A stretch of DNA of 64,000 nt from Azorinus chamasolen. Taxonomy: Eukaryota > Mollusca > Bivalvia > Cardiida > Solecurtidae. The position numbers and the translations under genes are program-made. The notes under the pieces were generated by a model. The model was not told where the DNA came from. It saw nothing but the letters and a program-made list of their open reading frames with translations, and searched no databases. The DNA lies in contig OY755241.1 in NCBI GenBank assembly GCA_963576725.1, forward strand, positions 80,790,153 to 80,854,152. The letters run 5' to 3'. Below are positions 43,370 to 54,654 of this stretch, one piece after another (position 1 is the first letter of the stretch; the number at the start of each line of letters is the position of its first letter).

Positions 43370-44420
43370 GACTTAGAATTAGAAAAACTTTGTGTCGCGC
43401 GTATCTCAGAATTAGAAAAACTTTGTGTCGCGCGTATCTCAGAATTAGAAAAACTTTGTGTCGCGCGTATCTCTGAAACCGCTAGTACTAGAGTCACCAA
43501 ACTTCACAGGAAGGTTCACCAGCATGAGTTGGTAGTGCACCTATATTTTTGAATTGTCTTCCCCTGATAATTCTTGAGTTATTGCCCCTGATATGAACAC
43601 TTAAATTTATACAAACTTTGTGTCGCGCATATCTCTGAAACCAGTAGGGCTAGAGTCACCAAACTTCACAGGATTGTTCACTACCATGAGTTGTTTTGCT
43701 CTTGGGGTTTTTGAATTGTCTCCCCTGTTAACTTTGGAGTTACTGCCCCTGCTTACTTAAAATTAGACAAACTTTACTTAGTGTTGTGCATATCTCTGAA
43801 ATCACTAGGGCTAGAGTCACCAAATTTCACAGGAATGTTTACCAGCATGAGTTGTTGTGCACCTGGGATTTTTGAATTGTCTTCCCGTGATAACTTTATA
43901 GTTATTGCCCCTGATATTATTACTGAAAATTAGAGAAACTTTGTATCATGCATATCTTTAAAACCATTAATAGAGATAGAGTCACAAAACTTCACAGGAA
44001 TGTTGACCAGCATGAGTTGTTGTGCACCTGATTTTTTAATTGTCTCCCCCTGATAATTCTTGAGTTATTGCCCCTGATATTATAACTTAAAATTAGAGAA
44101 ACTTTGTGCTGCACGTATCTCTGAAACCAGTTTGATTAGAGTCTCCAAACTTCACAGGAATGTTCAGCAGCATGAGTTGTTGTGCATCTTTTAACTGTCC
44201 TCCTCTGATAACTTTGGAGTTACTGCCCCTTATGACTTAAAATAAGAGAAACATTACTTTGTGTCGTGTGTATCTCTGAAACCACTAGTACTAGAGTCAC
44301 CAAACGTCACAGGAATGTTGACCAGCATGTGTTGTTGTGTAGCCGGGGTTTGTGAATTGTCTCCTCCTGATAATGTTGGAGTTATTGCCCCTGATGACTT
44401 AAAATTAGACCCTGATAAGT
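43370..44420 (+). repeat. ~155-bp tandem repeat (CTTTGTGTCGCGCGTATCTC)
   Basis: Three short 46-bp units at 43373-43480 expand into six units of about 155 bp with TCTCTGAAACCACTAG, GAGTCACCAAACTTCACAGG, CCAGCATGAGTTGTTGTG and GAGTTATTGCCCCTGAT. No recognised termini and no gene. Confidence 0.75.
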
Positions 44421-44619
44421 TTGGAGTTAGACATTACACTTGTGTATTGGAAAGAGGATGTAAGGGGGAGACCTCTGTTTTTGTGACAAAAACAGACCTC
44501 TAGTTCTAGTTTGTAGATGTACTTATAATGTCAGCTGGCCTATTAGCCAAGTGAATAATATAGGGCCATGAATACAATATTGTTTACATTTAAACCTGTA
44601 AAATGTTTTCTTTTTTCAG
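44421..44619. other. No gene recognised
   Basis: Contains a GAGGTCTGTTTTTG/TTGTGAC-type hairpin at 44470-44503 and the pyrimidine tract leading into the candidate exon. Confidence 0.3.
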
Positions 44620-44796
44620 GTAACAAGAAGGTAATACAGTTTCTGGAAGAGAGGAGCCTACTTTTTTGGAACCGGTTTGCATCTCAACAACAGTACTTGA
44701 AGACATGTGCCAAAACGTTCAATCAAATGAAAACTATTCGACATCAAACTGTTGTAGGCCTTCAGTCAATGTGTCTCCAACAATGTCAAAAGTACA
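44620..44796 (+). CDS. Candidate exon, unidentified, running into a PLE fragment
   Basis: A strong acceptor (TTTTCTTTTTTCAG, AG 44618-44619) opens a frame of about 57 codons: GNKKVIQFLEERSLLFWNRF, then ASQQQYLKTCAKTFNQMKTI and VVGLQSMCLQQC. It then enters a reverse-oriented PLE 3' fragment at about 44797 and stays open to 44963. Helix-rich, Gln/Lys-rich, with no family recognised. Entry in phase 1 matches the exit phase of the exon at 36451-36535. If real, the terminal coding part is transposon-derived. Confidence 0.3.
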
Positions 44797-44978
44797 AAAA
44801 TGAGTCGTGCAGGAAACGCCACATACAGAACAAACAGTCGCCCGAACAGCAACACAAGGAAACAGCATATGTACATAACTTTAAAAACAACAAGAGACGC
44901 ACAAAGACAAAACAAACATGCAATAGGGGGAAGATGGAAGTACCGCCTTGGGACGGTCAGTGACAAAAGTCACTGGGG
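44793..44978 (-). mobile_element. Short PLE 3' fragment, second copy
   Basis: Same content and same two boundaries as the fragment at 4952-5139: the PLE 3' terminus on one side, and the end of the CAGTGACAAAAGTCACTG hairpin plus GGGG on the other. Internal differences are a few percent. It fuses in frame with the candidate exon at 44620. Confidence 0.7.
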
Positions 44979-44989
44979 TCAAGTTTTAA

Positions 44990-45845
44990 ATTAGATTTGG
45001 GGTATCATATATGTCCTTTATTTGAGAAAAAGTATAACTCTGTAGAGACAGGTTATTGTTTAATAAATTGTGACAGAATTGCAGCTAAAGCTCTTGTACA
45101 CATGTACCTGTGTTCAATACACCAAAGTGGCATATTATAAGAAACGTTCCTTTGATGAGACTCTGCTGTATTTTTGGCAACTTGATGTAGTGCGAAAGTG
45201 AGCAGAACTCTTCTGCATTGAGCTACCATCTGCCATAAAAATCCAAATACATGTACATCAGACTTGTTGGCCCTGGTAAACGTGAATACTTCAACCATTA
45301 CAGTTTCTTTATGTCAAATCTAGCACTGTAAATTTATAATTAAACTTTTCTTGACTCATTTATGTCTATCTGTGTTTTTCCAGGCTAGTGATATGTAACT
45401 ATACCCCACGCAACGAATTTGCTCAGGGTAAATAGTTTTTGACCCATCCGTCTGTCCATCTTTGTATCACAATACACCTATCACTTTCATTTCATGACAT
45501 ATTTTTCTCAAATTTGCTTTAAGAATTGCAATCAATAAGAACATTTCAATTTCAGAGGAATCTGTCATGGGGAACCATAATGTTTTTTCTGATAATGTGG
45601 GGGCGTGGGGTTTGTCAACTTGCCGACTAAAGTTCATTAATTTATTATACCCCTGCAAACAAAGTTTGAAATGAGGTATATAGGAGTCAGTGTGTTGATC
45701 AGTTGGTTGGTCTGTCTGTCCGATTTACAACCTGGCACAAATTCTGTTTAATTGCGATAAAGGCAGCTGAGCGGGCGGTATTCCACCACTTTTCATGACA
45801 GGTCTAGTTTTTTATTGATCTATCTACAAAAGGCTAAGATTTGTA
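44990..45845. other. No gene recognised; part-element near 45395-45740
   Basis: ACTATACCCCACGCAACG and TTATACCCCTGCAAACAAAG (45396, 45646) are similar inward-reading ends, perhaps of an undefined repeat family also touching 34308 (TTATACCACCCTTTTG). Otherwise AT-rich with no exon. Confidence 0.3.
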
Positions 45846-45846
45846 C

Positions 45847-46063
45847 AGTAGAACCTGTCTTAAGTGACCATTAATGGAGTGCAGAAATCTTCAAAAGTAG
45901 ATAGTTGCTTAATGCAGGGCAAAATAATGCAGAAAGCTACAGGAGCTTTCTGCATTACTTTGATCTGAATTAAGCTATCATTCATTTATTCATTCATTTT
46001 CATACATTTCCTGCCATGTCTATAACTCTTTTTGATGGTCACTTAATACAGGTTCCACGGTAA
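45847..46063. mobile_element. Palindromic MITE family E, variant ends
   Basis: Ends ACAGTAGAACCTGTCTTAAG and CTTAATACAGGTTCCACGG; core AGTTGCTTAATGCAGGGC, AATGCAGAAAGCTACAGGAG, then a decayed right arm GATCTGAATTAAGCTATC. Confidence 0.65.
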
Positions 46064-46069
46064 TAATGT

Positions 46070-46460
46070 ATTGTAGTGAATCATGACGACTCATCAGTCT
46101 TGTATGGCATGACTATAGTTTCATGTGAACTGCATAAGTCACTGCTGCTCAAAGTACAGTGTGTTAGTCTTTATCTGTTATAGAAACTACTTACGCCACG
46201 CTTACAATACATTTACACTTTACTTCATGAATATTTATACAAGGAATAATGACATAATATTATTTAGATTTATTTTTATAATGGCATATGAACACATGCG
46301 ATTTAGTTTGGCAATATCGGAAAGTGTAGAATCGGACCTATATTGTATTATAAGCGAACAGAGCAGACCCTGATCAGGCTGCTTCTATAGAAAGCGTTTG
46401 ATCTAGGTCTACTCTGTTTGCAAATGAGTAAAAAGGCAAATGTATGGAGTAAATTGCTAA
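46070..46460. repeat. Family A, degraded
   Basis: CTTCATGAATATTTATAC tail and hairpin CGAACAGAGCAGACCCTG / TCTAGGTCTACTCTGTTTGC at 46345-46425. No terminal TTAA. Confidence 0.5.
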
Positions 46461-46568
46461 AACACGCCTTCATATAATTTCATATGCTATAAGAATCGGC
46501 AGTGTAAATAAATATATGTTTTAATGTACTATGTACCTTTATAATCACATTTTGACTGTTCAGCACTC

Positions 46569-46818
46569 TTAACCCTTCGCTTGCTGAATTTTAAAATGCA
46601 TTTCTCTTTCTTTACCCATGTCCTGTTGTTTAATTATATATCTCTTCACTGTGTACAAATATTTCGCTGTGCAATCACTGCTGTGGAGTGCACTGGTTGC
46701 ACACTCAACTTGTAAATAGTGCAGACCCTGATGAGACAGCTCCTGTAGGAGCTGTCTCATCTGGGTCTTCACTATTTACAGGTAGGTATATTGACGTGAA
46801 TAGCAAGCGAAGGGTTAA
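46569..46818. mobile_element. MITE family D, complete
   Basis: TTAA at 46569-46572 and 46815-46818; CCCTTCGCTTGCTGAATTT start, GAATAGCAAGCGAAGGG end; core GTAAATAGTGCAGACCC with CTCCTGTAGGAG apex. Confidence 0.8.
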
Positions 46819-47780
46819 GTAACCATTTATAAACACATAATTATGTTTTTACAAGTTGCTGTTAAATTCAAAATAATAGTCCTGCAGAAATTTGTTAGCG
46901 GCCCTCCAATGCTGGCATCCTGCATTAGGCTGTCTATGTATGTGCATGCGTACATATTTGTGCGTGCATACATGTATGTGTGCTTTGTGTTTTGGTAGTG
47001 GTTGCGTCTTGTGTGTTGTTCTACTTGTATTTAAAAAATGATTTATATAAGGTGCCGTTTGTTCAGTCTGCTATGCTTATAAAATTATATAGATCTAACT
47101 ACACTTTTTATCATAATTAAAAATCGCTTTGTTCGTAGTGCCGTTATAAAAATGCATCACTCGTTCTTAATATCCACAATGTCCATTATTTCTCGTATGA
47201 ATATTCATGGATTAAAGGGTTAATTGAACCAGCTGCAATTGCTTAACATTGCTTACTCAGAGTGTGCATTGTAGGGTTTCAAGGTCTTCCATGTGCATTT
47301 GAAATAAAATGATCTGTGATGGAAGCTCCTGTGTTTTCTTTTGTGAAGTCCTGGTTGCATCATAAGTACTACTGCATTTTTAAATTGCCTTTTCAACCTA
47401 CATATGGGTGTACGATAAAACTCAATTAAATACATAAGTCTGCATTTGATAAAACCAAGTGATCACATTGCGGGGAATTTTTTGAGAAATGCTTATCCCA
47501 TTTCCTCATGGGCTATTTATAGACCCAACCTCCTCGAATAAATCTACTGAATAGGATAATTTACTTGGAAAAAAAATATGAGGGAACAGATTAACATAGT
47601 AAAGCAGGAGTCTTCTCGAGAGTGTAAAGAGGCCGTCAGAATGACGCTAACATTCGTTCAACCCTTCTCTGCTATGGGTTCGTGCATAGGGACAGGGCAT
47701 AAACTCTTGATGAGAGGATGCCTGCCTATCCAGCTGCATTGCAGATGGTTGGTAGTTCTATCACAGTGCCGAACAAGATC
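46819..47780. other. No gene recognised; B fragment at 47490-47570
   Basis: 46930-47010 is GT/CATG-rich. 47130-47222 is an A tail ending ATGGATTAAAGGGTTAA. 47490-47570 is the left part of B (CCCATTTCCTCATGGGC, AATAAATCTACTGA). No splice-bounded frame recognised. Confidence 0.35.
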
Positions 47781-47784
47781 ATGT

Positions 47785-48125
47785 TCAACATACAGATGAA
47801 CTTCGATATCTCAACTTCAAGGGATGTACAGATTACTTCAAGATAACCAAAGTTCGAGTTATCCGATTTCTAATCTGGACAATTTCTTAAGTAAACAGCT
47901 TAATACAGGTCTAAAGTAACTCTGAAAGCTCCAACAGGAGCTTTTAGCATTACTTCAGACCTGCATTAAGCTGTCACATGTGTTTCTTGATATGCCTAGT
48001 GATTTATGAGGTTTTCCGTTTTGTAAATTTTGGAAAAACTGCAATTTTAGTTCCGAGTTATCCCGAAGTTCGAGTTATCCGAGTTTGAGTTATCCGAGTT
48101 CGAGTTATCACAGTTCAACTGTATA
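47785..48125. mobile_element. Palindromic MITE family E, variant ends
   Basis: Ends AACTTCGATATCTCAACTTC and GAGTTATCACAGTTCAACTG; core CAGCTTAATACAGGTC, TCTGAAAGCTCCAACAGGAG, GACCTGCATTAAGCTGTCAC; extra GTTCGAGTTATCCGAG repeats near the right end. Confidence 0.6.
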
Positions 48126-48605
48126 TACTTCTGAGATGCAAATGGTCGTACATATGCTTAATTTAAGATATTTGAATCGTTATGCTTAAAAGACACATAT
48201 ATATATGCATATGTCCACTTAATGCAGGTTTTAGGAACTGGTCTACCTAAGCCAGAAATTATGCCTTATGGTCTACTTAAAGTACCCAACGTAGTTAACA
48301 AATATTAAGTAGACCAAAATTTTTGTATATTTTTTATCGTTAGTTATTTCAAGTAAATTTTAAAATATGTTATTAGATTGAAGATTCTATTTAAAAAAAT
48401 GCTTTTATATTTGTATTTTTATGACTTAGTAAAAATATACAAATGGTCTACCTAATGCAGGTTTTTATATGATGGTCTACTTAATGCAGAAATCAGACTT
48501 ATATATATATATATATATATAAACTTAGAACTACCTTGAACGATATCGTCCACTGTAGTATATTCAATTTAGAACTAGTTTGAATGATATCGCAGAAAAA
48601 CTTAC
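48126..48605. repeat. Taa-TGCAGG short repeats, (AT)n run, two 44-bp satellite units
   Basis: GTCTACTTAATGCAGG-type strings recur at 48210, 48270, 48445 and 48475. (AT)n at 48501-48521. 48522-48598 holds two units (AACTTAGAACTACCTTGAAC, GATATCGTCCACTG) of the 44-bp satellite, ending at the exon 5 donor. Confidence 0.6.
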
Positions 48606-48800
48606 CATGACATACAGGCGTGTTTCCCACCCACTGTCCAGTAGCCCCACACACGCGCACCTTGCTGCGTCCTGGCATCACGCTGTAGCCCTCCACACAG
48701 TTGTAGGTACAGATGCTGCGGTAGTTATTGCTGTCTGTACAGGTAATAGACACCTTGTCACCCTGGTCTGTGTCGGGGAAAAGTTGGTCACAGGTTCGCT
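48606..48800 (-). CDS. Exon 5: sushi/CCP domain 2
   Basis: A 195-nt phase 1-1 exon. The acceptor is TGTACAG (AG at 48802-48801) and the donor CATG/GTAAGT. It encodes RTCDQLFPD, a Cys pair around ITCTDSN and SICTYNCVEGY, then VRVCGATGQWVGNTPVCH. The ending G-x-W-x(3-4)-P-x-C is a textbook CCP close. There are two more Cys than the four-Cys minimum, as in SVEP1-type sushi modules flanking HYR. Two diverged 44-bp satellite units and an AT microsatellite lie just beyond the donor. The next recognised exon is 36 kb away. Confidence 0.82.
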
Positions 48801-49130
48801 CTGTACAAGAATAAGGAAACACTATTAGTATTCATTCCATGGTAGAAATGGTGGATGAACCTATTCATTAACACTGAAAAAACAGATGGAACCATATTTC
48901 ATTGTTGTCTTTATTCTATGTCCGTTCTTGTTTTCCGTGAGTTTCTTAAAGCGAATAATATTTTAGTTCACTTATTTGCAATTCGTTGGTGTCGGACAAG
49001 CTAGAATACGCTACGTTTTAAGAGACTGGCCGACACGTGCCTCACGAACACACTAAATTATTTTGGTTATATTTGACAAGAAATGTACTGGTCACAATAT
49101 TGACCTTACTTGGCCGTGAATATAATGGAT
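48801..49130. other. Intron 4 start, no repeat family recognised
   Basis: Upstream (minus-strand) side of the exon 5 acceptor. No other exon seen. Confidence 0.3.
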
Positions 49131-49312
49131 ATTATTCTAACCACGTTTGTCAATACATGTGTTGGCTACTACTTTGACCACGTTTGGCAGTTAATGTGTC
49201 GTCTACTAGTTTGATCATGTTTGGCAGTAAATTGGCAGTTAATGTGTCGTGTACTAGATTGACCATGTTTGGCAGTAAATTGGCAGTTAGTGTGTTGTCT
49301 ACTACATTGACA
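49130..49312 (+). repeat. 37-bp minisatellite, left block
   Basis: Units near TTTGGCAGTTAATGTGTCGT / CTACTAGTTTGACCATG; about five copies, ending where a plus-strand LINE remnant begins. Confidence 0.75.
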
Positions 49313-50684
49313 AACAGGATTTTCATGAGCAGTTTAAGAATTTGTTCTCTGCTGACGATCTTTTTGCCAATTATAATTTGCCCGACTTATTCAATACAAA
49401 TATTGGTGGACAGCTGGATTGTAGTTTTACGCCGGACGACGGGTTTAAAGCTATATCATGTTTGAAATGTGTTAAAAGCGACAGGGCTGATGATTTAATA
49501 CCAAAAATGTTATAGCATGTAAAGATATTTTATCCCATATACTATGTAGATTGTTTAATTATACATTCGATAACAGAATATACCCATATAGCTGGACAAA
49601 GGGTGTAATTGTTCCAGTGCCTTAAAAGGTGTTTTAACTGACATCAACAAGTACAGGGTCATAACACTTACACGCATATTCTCTAAGATATTTTCTTTAC
49701 TGTTAGATAGCAAACTGGACTGAAGAAAAGGAATTGTTCAGCGATTTTCAGTTTGGGTTTAGGAAAGAACGTAGTACAGTTGATTGTATATTTCTTTTAA
49801 ATTATGTTATTGATAAAGTTATTAAGTATGAGAGTCGCAAATTGTACTGCCCCTTTGTTGATTATCATAAAGCCTTCGACGTTGTTTATAGAAAAGAAAT
49901 AAGGTATAAACTAATAAAACATGGTACTTCTTGCAAGATGGTAAAAATGCTGCAGTCACTATAGTGTAGCGTAAGGTCTTGTGAATTTAGGTTAATGGTT
50001 TATGTTCCGATTAATTCGACAGTTATGCTGGAGTCAAACAAGGAGAGCCACTCTCTCCTGTCTTATTCATATTTTTCATCAATGATATGTATAGCTACCT
50101 TTATGATGTTAACGTTTAACGACTTCCGTCTATTTTTATTTGTGTTTGCTATTGACACTGTATTATTCTCCTATACAAAGGAGGGATTGCAAATATTAGT
50201 AAATACATTGTATGACTTTTGCACTGAATGGGGTGTAAGTGTTAACGCAGAAAAAACAGTACTAATGGTATTTAAAGCCGGTCAACAACGAAAAGTAGTT
50301 GAAATCTTTTATAATAATCAGAAGTTGTTGTACATGTGTGTCTAATTGACTGTATATACTTACATTTGTATGAAACTTGCGCATGTTCGAAACATAATAT
50401 CCAGTTTAAATAATATTATATATCAATATTGTTCAGTCCTAGATTGTTTGTTTGATGAATTTTTGCATGCATGTTTATGAAGTCTTTATTACCGGTGTAT
50501 GCATGTTTTACTAGTTGACGGCTCGATCAAAATTTAAAGTTGTATACTGCACGGTGAACATAGGCCAGTCAGCTACGCAAACCAGTCTAAAAATAAGAAA
50601 GTCTTCATATCTCTCAAACAAATGGAAATTATTGTATACACAAGACAACTTTAGTTGTTTTGTTTTACTTTGCCACGTTCTGCA
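49313..50684 (+). mobile_element. Decayed non-LTR retrotransposon (LINE), plus strand
   Basis: RT remnants in several frames: 49340-49510 (DLFNTNIGGQLDC, then DGFKAISCLKCVKSD), 49560-49640 (PYSWTKGVIVPVP), 49734-49964 (FQFGFRKERSTVDCIF, FVDYHKAFDVVY) and 49995-50345 (AIDTVLFSYT at the place of the YADD box, then EWGVSVNAEKTVLMVF). The pieces follow LINE RT order, of the jockey/CR1 type. Frameshifts, stops and the YADD change make it inactive. 5'-truncated. Confidence 0.72.
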
Positions 50685-50722
50685 GTGAATGTGTTTTGTA
50701 TTAGTTTGACATCGTTTGGCAG
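50685..50722 (+). repeat. 37-bp minisatellite, middle unit
   Basis: About one unit (GTATTAGTTTGACATCG, TTTGGCAGTTAA) stands between the two LINE remnants, showing that both landed in the same array. Confidence 0.65.
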
Positions 50723-53700
50723 TTAATAGATAGATAGATTTATTCAGGAAAAAGGGCATTTGCCCAACATACCACATACAAATATCATATTTACATGTAA
50801 CAAACACATATCTCAATACCGGTAAATGAAATGTAGTTACATGTAATATACATAAATCAATCATTGGTCAATGGCGATCTAAAATTCAAACATCTATAGA
50901 TCACTCAATTGGGAGATAACAAAACACACCTACAAAATTTTATTTGAGTTATCCCCTTTCATCGACGCTAAATTTCTAAATATGCCCGGTATAAAGCTGT
51001 ATAATGAGTTTACTATGCTTCCAATTTTCTACTAATAATTAGCGATATCAGTTAATATAATGTTAACTTCCATAAAAAGTTTCGAGAGAGAAGGATAGTG
51101 TATCAAATACCATAGTAAGTACTGTTCCTAATTTCAAATGCTTTAAAAATAAAAAGCGCTAAGTTCCTAAGAGTACCTTCATTTTCAGTTTTTAACAATT
51201 CAATAAATTTCACTATATTTGGTCGTTTCCAAAAATACTGTTCAATATACAATTTTCGTAAATTAGCATACAAAGGACATTCGAGCAGAAAGTGGTATTC
51301 GTCCTTTAAATTATTGCATGACTGGTATTTTCTTTCATTATACGGGATTTTCTTTGGTTTGTGCCACCTTCCTGCTTCAACTTCTAACCTATGTGCTGAA
51401 ACACGAAAGCGAGTAAGTGCTATTCAAAACTTGTCAACTTTAATGCAATTCAGATAAGACTGAAATGAAAAATCACAAAATATCCTATATGTTCTTGCCC
51501 TAGTTGAGTTTTCCAAATCACTATTCCACATCTGTAAATAATTATCTTTAAGTCTTTGTTTAAAAATTGAGAGAAATAACTGTACATGTTGAACACCTTG
51601 GTTTAACCAAAATTATAAAAACCCAGATTCTCCAGTAATTTTTTAATTGATCTAGCCCATGATTTCTTCTCAGGATAATATTCTAAATCACTTAACATCA
51701 TCTTATAAACCTGTTTTTTATATTTTTCATTTGAGCAGTTAATTATTTTGAACCAGTATTTTATAACTCTTACTAGTCTACCAAGCTCTCCGTATATAAA
51801 ACTATTCTGTGTTTGACACCTTACACCCAGTATTTGTTTACAAAATTGTAAATGTAACCTTTCTATTTTGTCCGACTCATTTACGCCCCAAACTACACTT
51901 CCATATAAAAGAAATGGCTCAATGAGTTTATCAAACAAATCTAATTTATGACTAACTGGCATATTCGGAAACTTTATCATATAACATCAAAGCTTAAAAA
52001 CTGCCTTCAGTGCTTGTCCATACAGTGCTTCATAAATTCCATTAAAAGAACCCTCTGTTGTGAAAATAATTTCAAGGTATTTGAAATGGTTTACTATTTC
52101 TAGTGTTTCTTCTTTGTAAGTAAAACTTACGTCCTGCTGAATTATTCCCCCTTTTCTAAATATCATGACTTTCGCTTTACTTATATTAACTTGTAGTTTC
52201 CACTTGTCACAGTATTCTTCCAGTAATTTCAAACCATATTGCAATCCATTTTCATTTTCAGGAATTAAGACTATATCATACAATATCAACACCTCCAAAA
52301 CCCTTTGTTATAAAAAATTCATCAATACCATTTAGATACATGGAAAAAAGAAAGGGAGAGAGGCTCTCTCCTTGTCTGACACCTAGTGTACTAATAAAAT
52401 TATCACTTAATTGGTTATTGTGTTTGACCTTACAAGAGGTTTTAACATTTTCATATATTGACCTTACTGTGTTCAGTATATTTCCACGTACACCCAGTTT
52501 TATAAGCTTGTACCAAATAATATCTCTGACAATAAAATCAACAGTTTTGGTATAATCTATAAATACTGCAAACAGCTTTTTATTTTTATTTAACAAATGG
52601 TTAATTAAACCATGGAGAATAAAAACATTGCCCATCGTACTCATATTTTCCCGGAAACCAGCTTGTGCTTCAAAATAAACATTATATTTTTCTGCCTACT
52701 GTGTCATCCTAGTATTTAAAACTTTAGTGAATAATTTACCTAGAGTACTTAAAAGTGTTATTGCTCTGTAATTTCCTGGCTCTTTTTGATCTCCTTTTTT
52801 ATGTAGAGGTACAATAAAACCCTCTGACCAGCTGTTTGGAAAATAGCCAACACTAAACAGTTTATCAAACAAAACTGTTAAACTATGAAAAAAAGAAAAA
52901 TTATTGGCACCATGCAAAAACATTTCATTCAATACCAAGTCTGGTCCAGCTGACTTACCAGTATTTAGCTCACTACAAGCTTTAAAAACCTCATCCACCT
53001 GTATGTTAACATTTAGTTCATCAAACATGAATTGCAATTTTCCTTGTACATACCTTTCATTAAATAACAGAAATTCCTCATCAGGTTGAAAAAACACAGA
53101 ATCAGGATCATTTATTGATTTAAAATACCTTGCAAAAGCGTCTGTGCTAATCTTACATGTTGTTGTATGCTGTCCGCACATACCCTTTAGTAATTTCCAA
53201 TAATCTTTGGCATTTTTGTACCTTAAATTTTCATGCTTTATAGTTTGCAATTGTTCATAATTATACTTTTTACTTCTTATCATACTTTTATACTTGCTTC
53301 TTGCACTAACCATACATACACTCTCTATTTTTATTAGACCTATCTTTTCTGTAAAAGTTTAGAGAATTGTAAAAGTCAGACTGACACATTTTGCATTCTG
53401 CATCATACCATGGCTGTTTTTCTTTACTATGTACATTACATCTAGACTTATTTGGAGAAATATGTTTCTTAAAAAGTTGATCACAAATATTCTCTATACA
53501 GGAGTAAAATTGATTTAAATTTGCATCATGTTCTTCTGTAGTACGTGCCAAATTAATATCAGTACACAAATAATCCATCTTACTACAATTTTCCACTGAA
53601 CTGAGTCATGTGAGTGAGCTTATAAATAAATCTGTTTTATCATTGTTCCATTTATAGGTATAGTTTAAGCTTTCAACACCACGTGCAATATTTGCATCAA

Positions 53701-54140
53701 TGTTTTCATCAGAACCATCTACAGTATAAGTAGTACTTGCTTTAATAGAAAAACTTACAACCACATGGTCAGATAAAATATTGGCTTCATGTACCTGGAA
53801 ATTATCAATAAAATTAAACAACTCTTTTCTGCATAATTCCAGATCAATTACACTGCTTCTTTGTGAAGTTATACATGTATATTTCCCCATCTTATCATAA
53901 TCCTTCCTCCCATTTAATATTCTAAGCCCTGTAGCTTTGCACATGTCTTACAATAGTTTACCATTTTCATTCATACACTTATCATATGATCTTCTGGGTA
54001 AAACCTCATCCTCTATGTAATCATCAGGTACATGTAGCAAACCAAAATTCATTAAAGATTCATTTTCAAAATAATCAGCTCTTTCTTCAGTTCTAGCATT
54101 AAAATCTCCAGCTAAAAGATGTGGCATGCATTATATTGAA
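50723..54140 (-). mobile_element. Decayed LINE, minus strand, with simple-repeat 3' tail
   Basis: The minus strand reads from an endonuclease C-terminus (53944-53606: RSSVIDLELCRKELF, then ANILSDHVVVSF) through RT fragments 53596-53306, 53313-52696 (SAGPDLVLNEM, GNYRAITLLSTLGKLF), 52644-52276 (VFIDYTKTVDF, VRQGESLSPFLFSMYL), 52298-51987 and 51980-51603 (LIEPFLLYGSVVWG), to a C-terminal EYHFLLECPLYANLRK near 51340. The 3' end is AATAAATCTATCTATCTA at 50740-50725. The YADD box has lost residues (LILYDIVLI). It is 5'-truncated within the endonuclease. Confidence 0.78.
52276..53313 (-). pseudogene. LINE reverse transcriptase remnant
   Basis: Two overlapping frames (53313-52696 and 52644-52276) hold the N-terminal and palm parts of a non-LTR RT: NTGKSAGPDLVLNEMFLHG, SWSEGFIVPLHKKGDQKEPG, NYRAITLLSTLGKLFTKVLN, FIDYTKTVDFIVRD (the usual K-A-F-D is altered), VRQGESLSPFLFSMYLNG. 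A stop and frameshift near 52690-52650 split them. Non-functional. Confidence 0.7.
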
Positions 54141-54450
54141 ATAGTTTGGCAGTTAATATGTTATGTAATAGTTTGACCTCGTTATTCAGTCAGTGTGTTA
54201 TGTATTATGTTGACCTCATTTGGCAGTTTTTTTATTTGGCAATGGATATTTTGATTACTAGTTTAACTGCATTTGGCAGATGATGTTTTGGTTACTAGTT
54301 TAACTACATTTGGCAGTTTAGGTGAAATGTACAATTTGACATGTTCATGTGTTTTGACTACATTCGGCAATTAATGTGCAATGTTTGACAAGTTGATGTG
54401 TTTTGACTTCATTTGGAAGCGAATGTGTTGGTTACAATTGGTCATTGGAC
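54141..54450 (+). repeat. 37-bp minisatellite, right block
   Basis: About eight diverged units with TTTGGCAGTTAATATG, CTACATTTGGCAGTT and GTGTTTTGACTACATTCGG. The block ends within about 10 bp of the exon 4 donor. Confidence 0.7.
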
Positions 54451-54454
54451 TTAC

Positions 54455-54640
54455 GTCTACAGTAAGGCTGATTTGGCACCGTCCACTGGCCTGTCGATTT
54501 GCATGTAGAGTATGAGCTTCCGATCAGTTCATGGCCGGGGTAGCACCCAAATCTACAGTAGCCTCCATATTTCATATCCGTGCTAGGATGACATATTTTC
54601 CATCCGTCCGTCTGTCTCGAATAACGTGGACATCTTACAA
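54455..54640 (-). CDS. Exon 4: sushi/CCP domain 1
   Basis: A 186-nt phase 1-1 exon, the standard way sushi modules are encoded. The acceptor TTTCAG precedes codons for VRCPRY; four Cys follow the CCP pattern (RCP, YCRFGCYPGH, STCKSTGQW, QPYC), including the conserved G-x-W before the last Cys. The donor is GTAAGT at 54454. CCP modules mediate protein-protein contacts on extracellular proteins. A 37-bp minisatellite block runs to within a few bases of the donor. Some extra aromatic residues at the Cys2 loop (YGGYC) are unusual but still within family variation. Confidence 0.8.
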
Positions 54641-54654
54641 CTGAAAGCAATAAG

